From Gammaproteobacteria bacterium (GTDB lineage: Bacteria; Pseudomonadota; Gammaproteobacteria; Pseudomonadales; Oleiphilaceae), in NCBI GenBank assembly GCA_003695085.1, contig RFIV01000137.1:1-10370 (forward strand): a stretch of DNA of 10,370 bases, in the 5' to 3' direction. Below the pieces are notes generated by a model, which was not told where the DNA came from, ran no database searches, and was given only the letters and a program-made list of their open reading frames with translations. Numbering within the stretch: position 1 is the first letter of the stretch; every line of letters starts with the position of its first letter. Shown here in pieces: positions 1 through 7,379 of the stretch. Both the position numbers and the translations under genes were made by a program.

Positions 1-1035
1 ACGCCTGCCTTCATGCCGGTCGGTACCTACGGCACGGTCAAGGGGGTGCGAACCGATGATGTCAGGGATATCGGAGCGCATATTCTTCTGGGCAATACCT
101 TCCACCTCATGCTGCGTCCGGGTACGGAAGTAATTCGTGCGCATGGCGACCTGCACGACTTCATGCAGTGGCAGGGTCCCATCCTGACGGATTCCGGTGG
201 CTTTCAGGTGTTCTCTCTGGGTGATCTGCGCAAGATCACCGAGGAAGGTGTCAAGTTCCGTTCGCCCGTGAACGGTTCACCTGTATTCATGACGCCTGAG
301 TCTTCAATGGAAGTTCAGCGCGCTCTGGGATCCGACATCGTCATGATTTTCGATGAATGCACACCCTATCCGGCCACAGAAAAGGAAGCCCGGCTTTCCA
401 TGGAGTTGTCCCTGCGCTGGGCAAAGCGCAGTCGTGTGGCGCATGGGGACAGCCCCTCGGCACTGTTTGGCATCATTCAGGGAGGGATGTATCGCAACCT
501 GCGTGAAGCCTCACTGGCCGGCCTTTCGGACATCGGGTTTGACGGGTACGCGATTGGCGGGCTCTCTGTCGGCGAGCCCAAGGATGAAATGATGGCCGTG
601 CTGGATTACATGCCTGGCCTGATGCCTGACGACAAGCCCCGCTACCTCATGGGTGTGGGCAAGCCGGAGGACATCGTGGAGAGCGTGCTGCGCGGCGTGG
701 ACATGTTCGACTGCGTCATGCCCACGCGGAACGCCCGCAATGGCCACCTTTTCACACGCTGGGGGACTCTCAAGATTCGCAATGCGCGCTTCCGGCAGGA
801 CACGCGGCCGCTGGAGGAGGGCTGTGACTGCTACACCTGTCAGAATTACAGTCGTGCGTATCTGTATCATCTTGACAAGTGTGGCGAGATTCTCGGTTCC
901 TATCTCAATACCGTGCATAATCTGCGCTACTACCAGCGGTTGATGAAAGGTTTGCGCGATGCCATTGAAGCCGGTACATTGTCCGACTTTGTTAAAGACT
1001 TCTATCAGGAACGGGCACACGGCGTGCCCGATTGA
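1..1035 (+). CDS. tgt: tRNA-guanine transglycosylase, 5'-truncated by the window edge
   Basis: This enzyme exchanges guanine-34 of GUN-anticodon tRNAs for preQ1, a step in queuosine synthesis. The frame is open from base 1, and alignment with E. coli Tgt from memory suggests about 25 N-terminal residues lie outside the window; the ATG at 13 is internal (the Met of FMPVG). Visible landmarks are the TDSGGFQ motif, with the catalytic Asp at codon 64 (D89 in E. coli), and DCVMPTRNARNGH, with the nucleophile Asp at codon 237 (D264 in E. coli). The C-terminal zinc site is CDCYTC followed by a His in NTVHNLRYYQ. The gene ends normally at TGA, 29 bases before yajC. The queA-tgt-yajC-secD-secF order is common in gammaproteobacteria, so co-transcription with the sec genes is likely. 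The identification is secure. Confidence 0.97.
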   Translation, partial: TPAFMPVGTYGTVKGVRTDDVRDIGAHILLGNTFHLMLRPGTEVIRAHGDLHDFMQWQGPILTDSGGFQVFSLGDLRKITEEGVKFRSPVNGSPVFMTPESSMEVQRALGSDIVMIFDECTPYPATEKEARLSMELSLRWAKRSRVAHGDSPSALFGIIQGGMYRNLREASLAGLSDIGFDGYAIGGLSVGEPKDEMMAVLDYMPGLMPDDKPRYLMGVGKPEDIVESVLRGVDMFDCVMPTRNARNGHLFTRWGTLKIRNARFRQDTRPLEEGCDCYTCQNYSRAYLYHLDKCGEILGSYLNTVHNLRYYQRLMKGLRDAIEAGTLSDFVKDFYQERAHGVPD

Positions 1036-1064
1036 TTTGACGTAGACTCCGGAGAGCTATCATC

Positions 1065-1424
1065 ATGTTCAAGCGTCTAGCGACGATTCTTCTTTCTGTT
1101 CTGCCTGCTGCTGCTTTTGCCGAAGCTGCGCCGGCGCCCGGCGCCCCCAGCGCCATCAGCCAGATTCTGTTTTTGGGTGGCTTTGTTCTTATCTTCTATT
1201 TTCTCGTGTGGCGTCCCCAGTCCAAGCGTGCCAAGGAACACAAGGCGTTGATCGGCGGTTTGTCCAAGGGGGATGAAGTGCTGGTAAACGGCGGGCTGGC
1301 AGGTCGTATCGTTCGCATCAAGGATGACTTCGTTGTCCTGGAAATCGCGGACGGTGTGGAGGCCAAAGTGCAGAAGCTGGCAATCACCGCCATGCTGCCG
1401 AAGGGAACGCTCAAGGACATCTGA
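1065..1424 (+). CDS. yajC: YajC, Sec translocon accessory membrane protein
   Basis: YajC is a small inner-membrane protein that associates with SecD-SecF and the SecYEG channel. The 119-residue product has a hydrophobic segment at about residues 32-49, followed by the family motif RPQSKRAKEHK. After it comes a cytoplasmic domain with KGDEVLVNGG and a C-terminal LPKGTLKDI very like E. coli YajC. A GGAG ribosome site at 1051-1054 supports the ATG at 1065. Before the main membrane helix there is a second, signal-peptide-like stretch: basic start MFKR, hydrophobic core, then AAAFAEAA, which resembles a signal peptidase I site near residue 19. The E. coli protein is shorter at this end. The gene lies 29 bases after tgt and 37 bases before secD, consistent with an operon. 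Confidence 0.96.
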   Translation: MFKRLATILLSVLPAAAFAEAAPAPGAPSAISQILFLGGFVLIFYFLVWRPQSKRAKEHKALIGGLSKGDEVLVNGGLAGRIVRIKDDFVVLEIADGVEAKVQKLAITAMLPKGTLKDI

Positions 1425-1461
1425 TCCTGAGCATTGGTGTGTAGTTCATAAAGGGGGCGTC

Positions 1462-3345
1462 ATGCTCAACCATTTTCCCTGGTGGAAAAATGTTCTTATC
1501 GTACTCGTGTTGGCGCTGGGTACGCTATATGCTCTGCCCAACCTGTATCCGGATGATTATGCGATACAGGTCAGTGGTGCAAGCGCCACAACGGTTGTGG
1601 ATCAAAGCACGCTTCAGCGTGCGACCCGGTCGCTTGATGAAGCGGGTGTCGCATATCGCGATCCTGAATTGTCGGATCGTCGGGTCACCATTCGGTTTGA
1701 CTCCAACGAAGATCAGCTGGCTGCCAAGCCCGTATTGGCCCGGGCGCTGGGAGACGACTACGTCGTCGCTCTGAACCTGGTGCCGACCACCCCCGACTGG
1801 CTCAAGGCCATCGGCGCCTCGCCCATGAAACTGGGGCTGGATCTGAGGGGCGGCGTGCACTTCCTGATGGAGGTGGATATGGCCAAGGCGGTTGAGCAGC
1901 GCCTGGAAATGTTCCAGAGCCGGACCAAGACGCTGCTTCAGGAAGAAAAATTGCGCTATCGGGCTGTCGAAGTCGGGGAAGGCTCCACGCTGCGTGTCAA
2001 TTTCCGACGTGAGGGCGATCGTGATCGCGCACGCAGCATTCTGCGTCAGAATCTCCCGGAGTTCGTGATTGAGGCGCAGGAAGTCGATGGGCTGCCGGGG
2101 CTGGTCATGACGCTCCCGGACGCCCAGCTGCGCGAGATCGAGGACAACGCGATCACACAGAACCTGACCATCCTGCGCAACCGGGTGAACGAGCTCGGGG
2201 TGGCGGAGCCGCTGGTGCAGCGTCAGGGCCGAAACCGGATCGTGGTCGAGTTGCCGGGTGTTCAGGATACCGCAGCCGCCAAGCGTGTCATTGGCGCGAC
2301 GGCAAACCTGGAGTTCAGGCTGGAAGCCAAGCCCGACGCACCTGCTTCCGAAACGGAGCAGTTTGAATTTCGCAGCTCCCCGGGTCGCACCGCGGTTCTG
2401 GAGCGCGATGTCATCATTACCGGTGAATCCGTCGTGCGAGCCTCTCAGGGGTTTGACCAGAATGGCCAGCCGCAGGTCAACATCTCGCTTGACTCCGAAG
2501 GTGGCCGCCTGATGAATCGTATCACGCGTCATGCAATCAAGCGCCGGATGGCTGTTCTGTTTGTGGAGCACAAGGAGCGGACGACGGGCTATGAAGTCAG
2601 GGATGGGCGTGAAGTGCCGGTCAAGGAACGCTTTGTCGAGAAGAAGATCATCAGCCTGGCCACCATTCAGTCCGCGCTGGGGGCAGACTTCCGCATTACC
2701 GGGCTGGATTCCGTCTACGAGGCTCAGGAGCTTGCCCTGTTGCTGCGCGCCGGCGCACTGGCTGCACCCATTTACTTCGTGGAAGAGCGGACCGTGGGGC
2801 CGAGCCTCGGCCAGCAGAACATCGAGGCCGGGAAGAAGTCGATCATTATTGGCTTCTTGCTCGTGCTGGTTTTCATGATCCTCTACTATCGCGTCTTCGG
2901 CCTGGTGGCCAATGTGGCACTTGCGGCCAACGTCATCCTTCTGGTGGCCTGCATGTCACTCTTCGGCGCTACGCTCACGCTGCCTGGCATGGCCGGTATC
3001 GTGCTCACAGTGGGGATGGCGGTGGATGCCAACGTTCTGATTTACGAGCGTATCCGGGAAGAATGGCGTAATGGCCTGCCACCGCAGTCGGCGATTCACG
3101 CAGGCTATGATCGTGCATTCATCTCGATTTTCGATGCCAATATCACGACGCTGATCGCATCCCTGATTCTTTTTGCAGTGGGAACGGGGCCGGTACGTGG
3201 CTTCGCCATTACTCTGTCCATCGGTATCATTACCTCCATGTTTACCTCGATTACCGTGTCCAGGGCGTTGGTCAATCTGATCTATGGCGGTCGGCGGATC
3301 AAGTCGCTGTCCATTGGAGGCAAGAAGGGAGCGTTGGCCGCATGA
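1462..3345 (+). CDS. secD: Protein translocase subunit SecD
   Basis: SecD works with SecF as an RND-type, proton-driven membrane protein that helps pull exported proteins out of SecYEG on the periplasmic side. The 627-residue product is close to the E. coli length (615). It has an N-terminal membrane helix at about residues 9-26 and the LGLDLRGGVHF motif at 124-134. A large periplasmic P1 domain follows, with ILRNRVNELGVAEP at about 237-250. The C-terminal block of five membrane helices starts near residue 459. Asp522 in VGMAVDANVLIYERIREE matches the conserved transmembrane Asp needed for proton coupling. I chose the ATG at 1462 because AAGGGGG lies just upstream (1451-1457) and MLNHFPWWKN begins the family; the same frame stays open to an implausible upstream start at 1324. 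Its stop overlaps the secF start. Confidence 0.97.
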   Translation: MLNHFPWWKNVLIVLVLALGTLYALPNLYPDDYAIQVSGASATTVVDQSTLQRATRSLDEAGVAYRDPELSDRRVTIRFDSNEDQLAAKPVLARALGDDYVVALNLVPTTPDWLKAIGASPMKLGLDLRGGVHFLMEVDMAKAVEQRLEMFQSRTKTLLQEEKLRYRAVEVGEGSTLRVNFRREGDRDRARSILRQNLPEFVIEAQEVDGLPGLVMTLPDAQLREIEDNAITQNLTILRNRVNELGVAEPLVQRQGRNRIVVELPGVQDTAAAKRVIGATANLEFRLEAKPDAPASETEQFEFRSSPGRTAVLERDVIITGESVVRASQGFDQNGQPQVNISLDSEGGRLMNRITRHAIKRRMAVLFVEHKERTTGYEVRDGREVPVKERFVEKKIISLATIQSALGADFRITGLDSVYEAQELALLLRAGALAAPIYFVEERTVGPSLGQQNIEAGKKSIIIGFLLVLVFMILYYRVFGLVANVALAANVILLVACMSLFGATLTLPGMAGIVLTVGMAVDANVLIYERIREEWRNGLPPQSAIHAGYDRAFISIFDANITTLIASLILFAVGTGPVRGFAITLSIGIITSMFTSITVSRALVNLIYGGRRIKSLSIGGKKGALAA

Positions 3346-4262
3346 GTGAGCAAAGAGTCATTCGTTTCATGTCCCAGTCAAAACTTGCACTGGGTTTTTC
3401 CGCCCTGCTGATCGTGCTTTCGGTGATCTCGCTGGCGGTCAGGGGGCTCAATCTGGGGCTCGATTTTACTGGCGGTACAGTTATTGAGCTGGAGTATGAG
3501 CAGGCACCCCGGGTCGATAGTGTGCGTCAGCAGCTTGAGAGTGCAGGCTTTGGCAAGGTTGTCGTGCAAAAGTTCGGCGCCGACACCAATATCCTGATCC
3601 GCATGGGCGAAAGCCATGATGACAAGGTTGGGCAGAAGGTCGTTCAGGCCCTGAAGGCTTCCGGCCAGACCGGTGCCATCGAACTCAAGCGCGCCGAGTT
3701 TGTTGGCGCGCAGATCGGTGACGAGCTGCGGGAGAAAGGTGGCATGGGGCTGCTGCTTGCCCTGCTCATGATCATGGTCTACGTGGCCTTTCGCTTTCAG
3801 TTCAAGTTTTCCGTCGGCGCGGTGGTTGCATTGTTCCACGATGTGATCATCACGATCGGTCTGTTCTCGATCTTCCAGTGGGAGTTCGATCTCAACGTCT
3901 TGGCAGCGATTCTCGCTATCATCGGCTACTCGCTGAACGATACCATTGTCATCAGTGACCGGATACGTGAGAACTTCCGCAAGATCCGCAAGGGGAGTCC
4001 GGATGAAGTCATTGATATCTCCATTACCCAGACGCTGGCCCGTACCATCGTGACCGGTCTGACAACCCTGCTGACGTTGCTTGCGCTCTATTTCTTTGGG
4101 GGCGATACGCTCAGGGGCTTTTCCGAAGCGCTGATCATTGGCATCATCATTGGTACGTATTCGTCCATCTATGTGGCCTCAGCACTGCTGCTGGTGCAAG
4201 GCATCAGCCGGGAGGATCTGGCGTTGCCGGTGAAGGATCAGCCGGAGGACGGTGTCGTCTGA
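3342..4262 (+). CDS. secF: Protein translocase subunit SecF
   Basis: SecF is the partner of SecD in the translocon motor. The 306-residue product (323 in E. coli) has a first membrane helix at about residues 15-33, directly followed by LGLDFTGGT (38-46), the SecF version of the SecD/SecF signature. A short periplasmic domain runs to about residue 130. The remaining helices include GYSLNDTIVISDRIREN (195-211), the hallmark of the fourth helix. The ATG at 3342 overlaps the secD TGA in an ATGA junction, indicating translational coupling and fixing near-equal synthesis of the two subunits. A strong intrinsic terminator begins 20 bases after the stop, so secF is the last gene of the tgt-yajC-secD-secF operon. 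Confidence 0.97.
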   Translation: MSEQRVIRFMSQSKLALGFSALLIVLSVISLAVRGLNLGLDFTGGTVIELEYEQAPRVDSVRQQLESAGFGKVVVQKFGADTNILIRMGESHDDKVGQKVVQALKASGQTGAIELKRAEFVGAQIGDELREKGGMGLLLALLMIMVYVAFRFQFKFSVGAVVALFHDVIITIGLFSIFQWEFDLNVLAAILAIIGYSLNDTIVISDRIRENFRKIRKGSPDEVIDISITQTLARTIVTGLTTLLTLLALYFFGGDTLRGFSEALIIGIIIGTYSSIYVASALLLVQGISREDLALPVKDQPEDGVV

Positions 4263-4281
4263 GGTGCCGATTTCTGACCAG

Positions 4282-4305
4282 AACCCGGCTGCGGCCGGGT
4301 TTTTT
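4282..4305 (+). terminator. Intrinsic terminator of the tgt-sec operon
   Basis: A perfect 8-bp GC-rich stem (AACCCGGC with GCCGGGTT) encloses a 4-base loop, TGCG. It runs straight into six consecutive T residues (4300-4305). It starts 20 bases after the secF stop codon and is a textbook Rho-independent terminator on the plus strand. Confidence 0.93.
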
Positions 4306-4355
4306 GTGCGTGTTGTGGCGAATTCAGGGGCTTGGGGGCAGAGGAGCGGAAACGC

Positions 4356-4748
4356 ATGGCCATATCCATCGTTCGTCTGGGATCCGATCGGCGGGAGTCC
4401 GAGGGGGTGCGTATCGGCACCGTCCGCCGACCGCCACGCGGTGTGAAAAAGTCCGATTACGCTTCAGGGAACTGGTTTGATGTGTGGCTGCCCATACTTT
4501 CACCTTCGCCAGAACTGATGAAGGTCGGGCAGGCCAGTGTCAGTGACAGGGATTGGGCGGCGTTCGTCAAGAGATTCCGTCGAGAACTGAGTGCACCGGA
4601 TGCAAGCAGAACGCTTGATCTGCTGGTGGCATTGTCTCATTCGTCTGACTTTTCTGTTGGCTGCTACTGTGAAAACGAGGCGCGATGCCATCGCTCTGTT
4701 CTGAGGGACGTGCTGCTGGAGCGTGGGGCCTGCGTTCGCGGCGCCTGA
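4356..4748 (+). CDS. DUF488 (YeaO-like) family protein of unknown function
   Basis: The 130-residue soluble product begins MAISIVRLGS and contains IGTVRRPPRGV (20-30), NWFDVWLP (39-46) and the cysteine/histidine cluster GCYCENEARCHRSVL (102-116: C103, C105, C111, H112). These match the DUF488/YeaO family as I know it, whose biochemical function is not established; the invariant Cys/His group suggests a catalytic or metal-binding site. I chose the ATG at 4356 because GAGGAG (4341-4346) sits nine bases upstream; a TTG at 4332 in the same frame is less likely. The gene lies between the secF terminator and a strong hairpin, so it appears to be transcribed alone or by read-through. I found no convincing promoter in 4306-4340. 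Confidence 0.85.
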   Translation: MAISIVRLGSDRRESEGVRIGTVRRPPRGVKKSDYASGNWFDVWLPILSPSPELMKVGQASVSDRDWAAFVKRFRRELSAPDASRTLDLLVALSHSSDFSVGCYCENEARCHRSVLRDVLLERGACVRGA

Positions 4749-4759
4749 AGCCGATCAGT

Positions 4760-4784
4760 GGGGGCTGCCGGGGCGGCAGCTCCC
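4760..4784. other. Strong hairpin between convergent genes (possible bidirectional transcription end)
   Basis: The core GCTGCC (4764-4769) pairs perfectly with GGCAGC (4775-4780) around the loop GGGGC. It is extended by G4760-G4763 pairing with T4781-C4784, including one G-T wobble. An alternative register pairs TGGGGG with CCCCCA through a two-base bulge. The hairpin sits in the 45-base gap between the converging DUF488 gene and suhB, where a shared terminator is expected. Neither strand has a T-run after it, so it is not a canonical intrinsic terminator; it may instead protect 3' ends. Confidence 0.6.
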
Positions 4785-4793
4785 CCATCGCAA

Positions 4794-5600
4794 TCAGCCA
4801 AACAGGGACTGCTTGCCCTTGAAGACGGGCAGCAGGCGCTTGGTGAGCTTGGCGCTTGCCACCATGATCGCAGGGCTGCGCTCGGTAACCGGGCCGCCGT
4901 TGAAGTCCGAAGACAAGGCGCCTGCTTCCTTGGCAATCAGCAAGCCTGCCGCCAGCTCCTGAGGGTCCGGTTGCTTGCTGATGACTACATCGGTCTTGCC
5001 GGCTGCCAGATGCGCCAGTGCAATAGCCAGTGAGCGGTGCTGGTTGAGTGCAAACACTCTTTTCTCCAGCTGCAGGTGGAGATCCAGAATCTCCTGAACC
5101 GGTGTCTCGTCGTCAGCCTTGCCCAGCCCACTGATCAGGTTGCTGCTGCCAACAGCCAGAGACTCATCTGCCAGGTTGGCAACGCGAATGCGACGTCCGT
5201 TCAGCTCGGCACCATGCCCACGGCTGGCGGTATACTCAAGTCCAAGCGCCGGCATCAGGATCAGGGCATGTTCTGTCTGGCCGTCCTTCTTGCACACCAC
5301 CGAAAAACCCCAGTCAGGCAGACCCTTGATCAGATTCAGACGATTGTGCAGGGGCATGACATGCCAGCTGAAGCCCTTGGCCGGACCCGACAGATCGCCC
5401 CGCTTGGCAATGTGATGTTTCGGATAAGCACGTTCCAGACCGCGTGCCAGCGTTTCGTAAAAGCTGGACTCGACCCTGGACAGCATGCGCTTGACGTTAT
5501 CCGGATCGGTGAGCGATAGCTTCTCACGCTCCAGGATAGAGAGAAGATGCTCCAGATTCGAGCGCACGGCTCGCAGTGCAATGTTGATCATTGGCTGCAT
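4794..5600 (-). CDS. suhB: SuhB-like inositol monophosphatase family protein with a degenerate active site
   Basis: In E. coli, SuhB is an inositol monophosphatase that also acts with Nus factors in rRNA antitermination, a role that does not need phosphatase activity. The 268-residue product is of family length. Its start MQPMINIALRA matches SuhB of Pseudomonas and E. coli, and the position divergent from trmJ is the usual suhB site. Fold landmarks remain: TASRGHGAELNGRR (124-137), AHLAAGKTD (196-204), ELAAG (215-219) and SDFNGG (231-236). The metal-binding motifs do not. The family EE..GE region reads IAKRGD (64-69), DPLDGTTN reads MPLHNRLN (82-89), and WDxAAG reads QELAAG. E67, D84 and D87 of E. 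coli thus appear replaced by non-ligands, and D212 by Glu215. Phosphatase activity is therefore unlikely. The reading frame is intact, so it is a probable pseudoenzyme, not a pseudogene. Orthology is strong; the functional reading is inference. Confidence 0.88.
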   Translation of the reverse strand: MQPMINIALRAVRSNLEHLLSILEREKLSLTDPDNVKRMLSRVESSFYETLARGLERAYPKHHIAKRGDLSGPAKGFSWHVMPLHNRLNLIKGLPDWGFSVVCKKDGQTEHALILMPALGLEYTASRGHGAELNGRRIRVANLADESLAVGSSNLISGLGKADDETPVQEILDLHLQLEKRVFALNQHRSLAIALAHLAAGKTDVVISKQPDPQELAAGLLIAKEAGALSSDFNGGPVTERSPAIMVASAKLTKRLLPVFKGKQSLFG

Positions 5601-5642
5601 GACTTACCCGCTTTATTACAGAACAGACCGAAAGAGGGCGAC

Positions 5643-5671
5643 ATGATACTCCGAAAGCGGGTTGCATTCAT
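5643..5671 (-). promoter_or_regulatory. Possible sigma-70 promoter of suhB
   Basis: Read on the minus strand, TATCAT (5643-5648, five of six matches to the -10 consensus) lies 17 bases from ATGAAT (5666-5671, a weak -35 with three of six matches). It would give a leader of about 35 bases before the suhB ATG. It is a prediction from spacing and consensus only. Confidence 0.4.
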
Positions 5672-5709
5672 CCCTTTTGACCGGGACATTGCGGTTTGTG
5701 CGTAGCGGG

Positions 5710-5738
5710 CTGCCGGGTGCGTGGAAATGGGTTACACT
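5710..5738 (+). promoter_or_regulatory. Possible promoter of trmJ-cysE
   Basis: TACACT (5733-5738) resembles a -10 element about 25 bases before the trmJ ATG. The best -35 at 17-base spacing is the poor CTGCCG (5710-5715). A promoter is expected here because the upstream gene is divergent, but the boxes are weak. A separate TTGACC at 5677-5682 has no good -10 partner. Confidence 0.3.
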
Positions 5739-5763
5739 GTGCGGCCTTGAAACAGGTGTGGTC

Positions 5764-6555
5764 ATGCTGGAAAGAATACGCATAGTACTGGTGAATACAT
5801 CGCACCCCGGCAATATCGGAGCGGTGGCAAGGGCCATGAAGAACATGGGGCTCAGCGACCTGTGTCTTGTGGCGCCTGATCGCTTTCCCCACCCGGAAGC
5901 AGAATGGCGAGCCAGTGGCGCACAGGATATTCTGGACGCCGCCTCGGTAGTCTCTACCATGCAGGAGGCTGTAAGTGACTGTCATCTGGTGGCTGCCACC
6001 AGCGCACGCAGCCGTGGTATGCCCTGGCCGGTGGAAACCCCCAGGCAGTTTGCCCGTGCGGTATTCAGCTGGCGCGATGACGTACGGGTTGCAATCGTGT
6101 TCGGACGCGAACAAAGTGGCCTGTCCAACGAAGAGCTGACCTACTGCAATCGGCACCTTGCCATTCCGGCCAATCCAGAGTATTCGGCGCTGAATCTGGC
6201 CATGGCCGTTCAGGTGGTTGCTTACGAGTTGTACCACCGGCACCTTGAGCTGCGTGACGACGACGCACTTGTGCCGCTCAGCGGGCCGCTGGACCCGGCG
6301 TGGGATCAGCCACCCTGCACCCAGTCTGATATGGAGCGCTTCTATGCGCACCTTGAAGACACCTTGGTAGACATCGAATTCCATACGCGCGAGCGGCCAC
6401 GGCAGTTGATGCCCCGTTTGCGTCGCCTTTTTCAGCGTGTGCAACTGGATGAAAATGAGGTGGCCATTCTGCGGGGCATCTTGTCTCATACTCAGAAGGC
6501 GGCAAGGGGCCGTTATGTTCATCGCTTCCAAACCGATACGGACGAGCCGACATGA
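5764..6555 (+). CDS. trmJ: tRNA (cytidine/uridine-32-2'-O)-methyltransferase TrmJ
   Basis: TrmJ uses S-adenosylmethionine to methylate the 2'-OH of C32 or U32 in the anticodon loop of several tRNAs. The 263-residue protein has the SPOUT-family layout. Motif 1 is NTSHPGNIGAVARAMK (11-26), with the conserved Arg23. Motif 2 is VFGREQSGLSNEEL (112-125). Motif 3, forming the knot, is PANPEYSALNLAMAVQ (135-150). A helical C-terminal part includes MERFYAHLEDTL (190-201). I chose the ATG at 5764 because MLERIRIVLV aligns with E. coli MLQNIRIVLV and AGGTG lies five bases upstream; the frame stays open further upstream but that part lacks family similarity. It is divergent from suhB and upstream of iscR, as in E. 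coli, and its TGA overlaps the cysE ATG. Confidence 0.95.
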   Translation: MLERIRIVLVNTSHPGNIGAVARAMKNMGLSDLCLVAPDRFPHPEAEWRASGAQDILDAASVVSTMQEAVSDCHLVAATSARSRGMPWPVETPRQFARAVFSWRDDVRVAIVFGREQSGLSNEELTYCNRHLAIPANPEYSALNLAMAVQVVAYELYHRHLELRDDDALVPLSGPLDPAWDQPPCTQSDMERFYAHLEDTLVDIEFHTRERPRQLMPRLRRLFQRVQLDENEVAILRGILSHTQKAARGRYVHRFQTDTDEPT

Positions 6556-7331
6556 GCTGGTTTGAACAGATCAAAGAAGATATTCAGAGTGTTTTTCATC
6601 GTGACCCGGCAGCGCGGAACTGGTTTGAGGTACTGACCTGCTATCCGGGGCTTCATGCACTGTTGTTCCATCGACTGAATCACTGGTTGTGGTGTCATGA
6701 TCTCAAGTGGCTGGCGCGCTTCCTGTCGACACTGGCACGCTGGTTGACGGGCATTGAAATCCACCCGGGCGCCAGGATAGGTCGCCGCTTCTTCATAGAC
6801 CACGGGATGGGCGTCGTCATTGGTGAGACCACGGAAATCGGGGACGACGTCACGCTGTATCAGGGGGTAACCCTGGGGGGAACCAGCTGGAACAAGGGCA
6901 AGCGCCATCCCACGTTGGGCAATGGTGTTGTGGTGGGGGCCGGTGCCAAGATCCTTGGGCCCTTTGAAGTGGGCGAGAATGCGAAGGTGGGCTCCAATGC
7001 TGTGGTTACCAAGGAAGTGCCCGCCGGTGCGACCGTGGTGGGCATACCTGGCCGGGTGATTGTCAAGAAGCCGCCTGAAAGTGAAGAGCGCCGCAAGGAA
7101 ATGGAGGAGAAAATCGGCTTTGACGCCTACGGGATCAGCGAGGAAATGCCGGACCCCGTGGCGCGTTCCATTCGTGCGATGCTCGACCACATGCACGCAG
7201 TGGACGAGCGCGTTGAAGCGCTGTGCAAATCGGTTCGCAAGCTGGACAAGGACTACCGCGACCGGGAGAACATGCCGCAACTCAAGGATGAGGATTTCGA
7301 TTGCGTGCGCAACGATGAAACCAGGTCATGA
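6552..7331 (+). CDS. cysE: Serine O-acetyltransferase
   Basis: CysE makes O-acetylserine from serine and acetyl-CoA, the committed step to cysteine, which is the substrate of IscS encoded downstream. The 259-residue product has a short helical N-terminal part (about 1-65). A left-handed beta-helix of hexapeptide repeats follows (about 68-172). The active-site His84 is in FIDHGMG and His119 is in KGKRHP, matching H158 and H193 of E. coli. GETTEIGDDVTLYQGVTLGG is typical of the family. The N-terminal domain is much shorter than in E. coli CysE. Beyond the beta-helix there is a charged tail of about 85 residues, ending DETRS. It lacks the C-terminal Ile by which E. coli CysE docks into cysteine synthase. 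The ATG overlaps the trmJ stop (ATGA), so translation is probably coupled. Confidence 0.94.
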   Translation: MSWFEQIKEDIQSVFHRDPAARNWFEVLTCYPGLHALLFHRLNHWLWCHDLKWLARFLSTLARWLTGIEIHPGARIGRRFFIDHGMGVVIGETTEIGDDVTLYQGVTLGGTSWNKGKRHPTLGNGVVVGAGAKILGPFEVGENAKVGSNAVVTKEVPAGATVVGIPGRVIVKKPPESEERRKEMEEKIGFDAYGISEEMPDPVARSIRAMLDHMHAVDERVEALCKSVRKLDKDYRDRENMPQLKDEDFDCVRNDETRS

Positions 7332-7350
7332 CCGAGTGAAATGATCGGAT

Positions 7351-7379
7351 TTGCCCGATGCGCCGGAATTGTGGACAAT
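7351..7379 (+). promoter_or_regulatory. Possible iscR promoter with an overlapping inverted repeat
   Basis: TTGCCC (7351-7356) and GACAAT (7374-7379) each match four of six consensus bases and are 17 bases apart, about 36 bases before the iscR start. A short perfect inverted repeat, ATCGG (7344-7348) and CCGAT (7355-7359), overlaps the -35 box and could be an operator. I could not see a sequence resembling the type 1 IscR site known at the E. coli iscR promoter. Confidence 0.35.

Noticed and set aside
1324..1461. N-terminal extension of secD into yajC
   Set aside because: The extension overlaps yajC in another frame, does not resemble SecD, and the ATG at 1462 has a good ribosome site.
1525..2571. 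Long open frame of 348 codons on the minus strand inside secD
   Set aside because: It lies wholly antisense to an unmistakable secD, has no ribosome site or family motif, and is the kind of open frame that GC-rich coding DNA gives by chance.
4794..5600. suhB as a decayed pseudogene
   Set aside because: The frame is intact from a family-typical start to a normal stop, and non-catalytic fold motifs are conserved, so selective loss of catalysis fits better than decay.
5662..5763. N-terminal extension of trmJ by 34 codons
   Set aside because: TrmJ proteins start at the equivalent of MLERIRIVLV; the extra codons would overlap the likely promoter and have no family similarity.
5668..6531. Open frame of 287 codons on the minus strand opposite trmJ
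   Set aside because: It is antisense to trmJ, whose SPOUT motifs are clear, and it has no recognisable domain. It would also run over the trmJ promoter region.
6519..7280. Open frame of 253 codons on the minus strand opposite cysE
   Set aside because: The plus strand encodes a clear hexapeptide-repeat acetyltransferase; the reverse product has no motif and no plausible start site.
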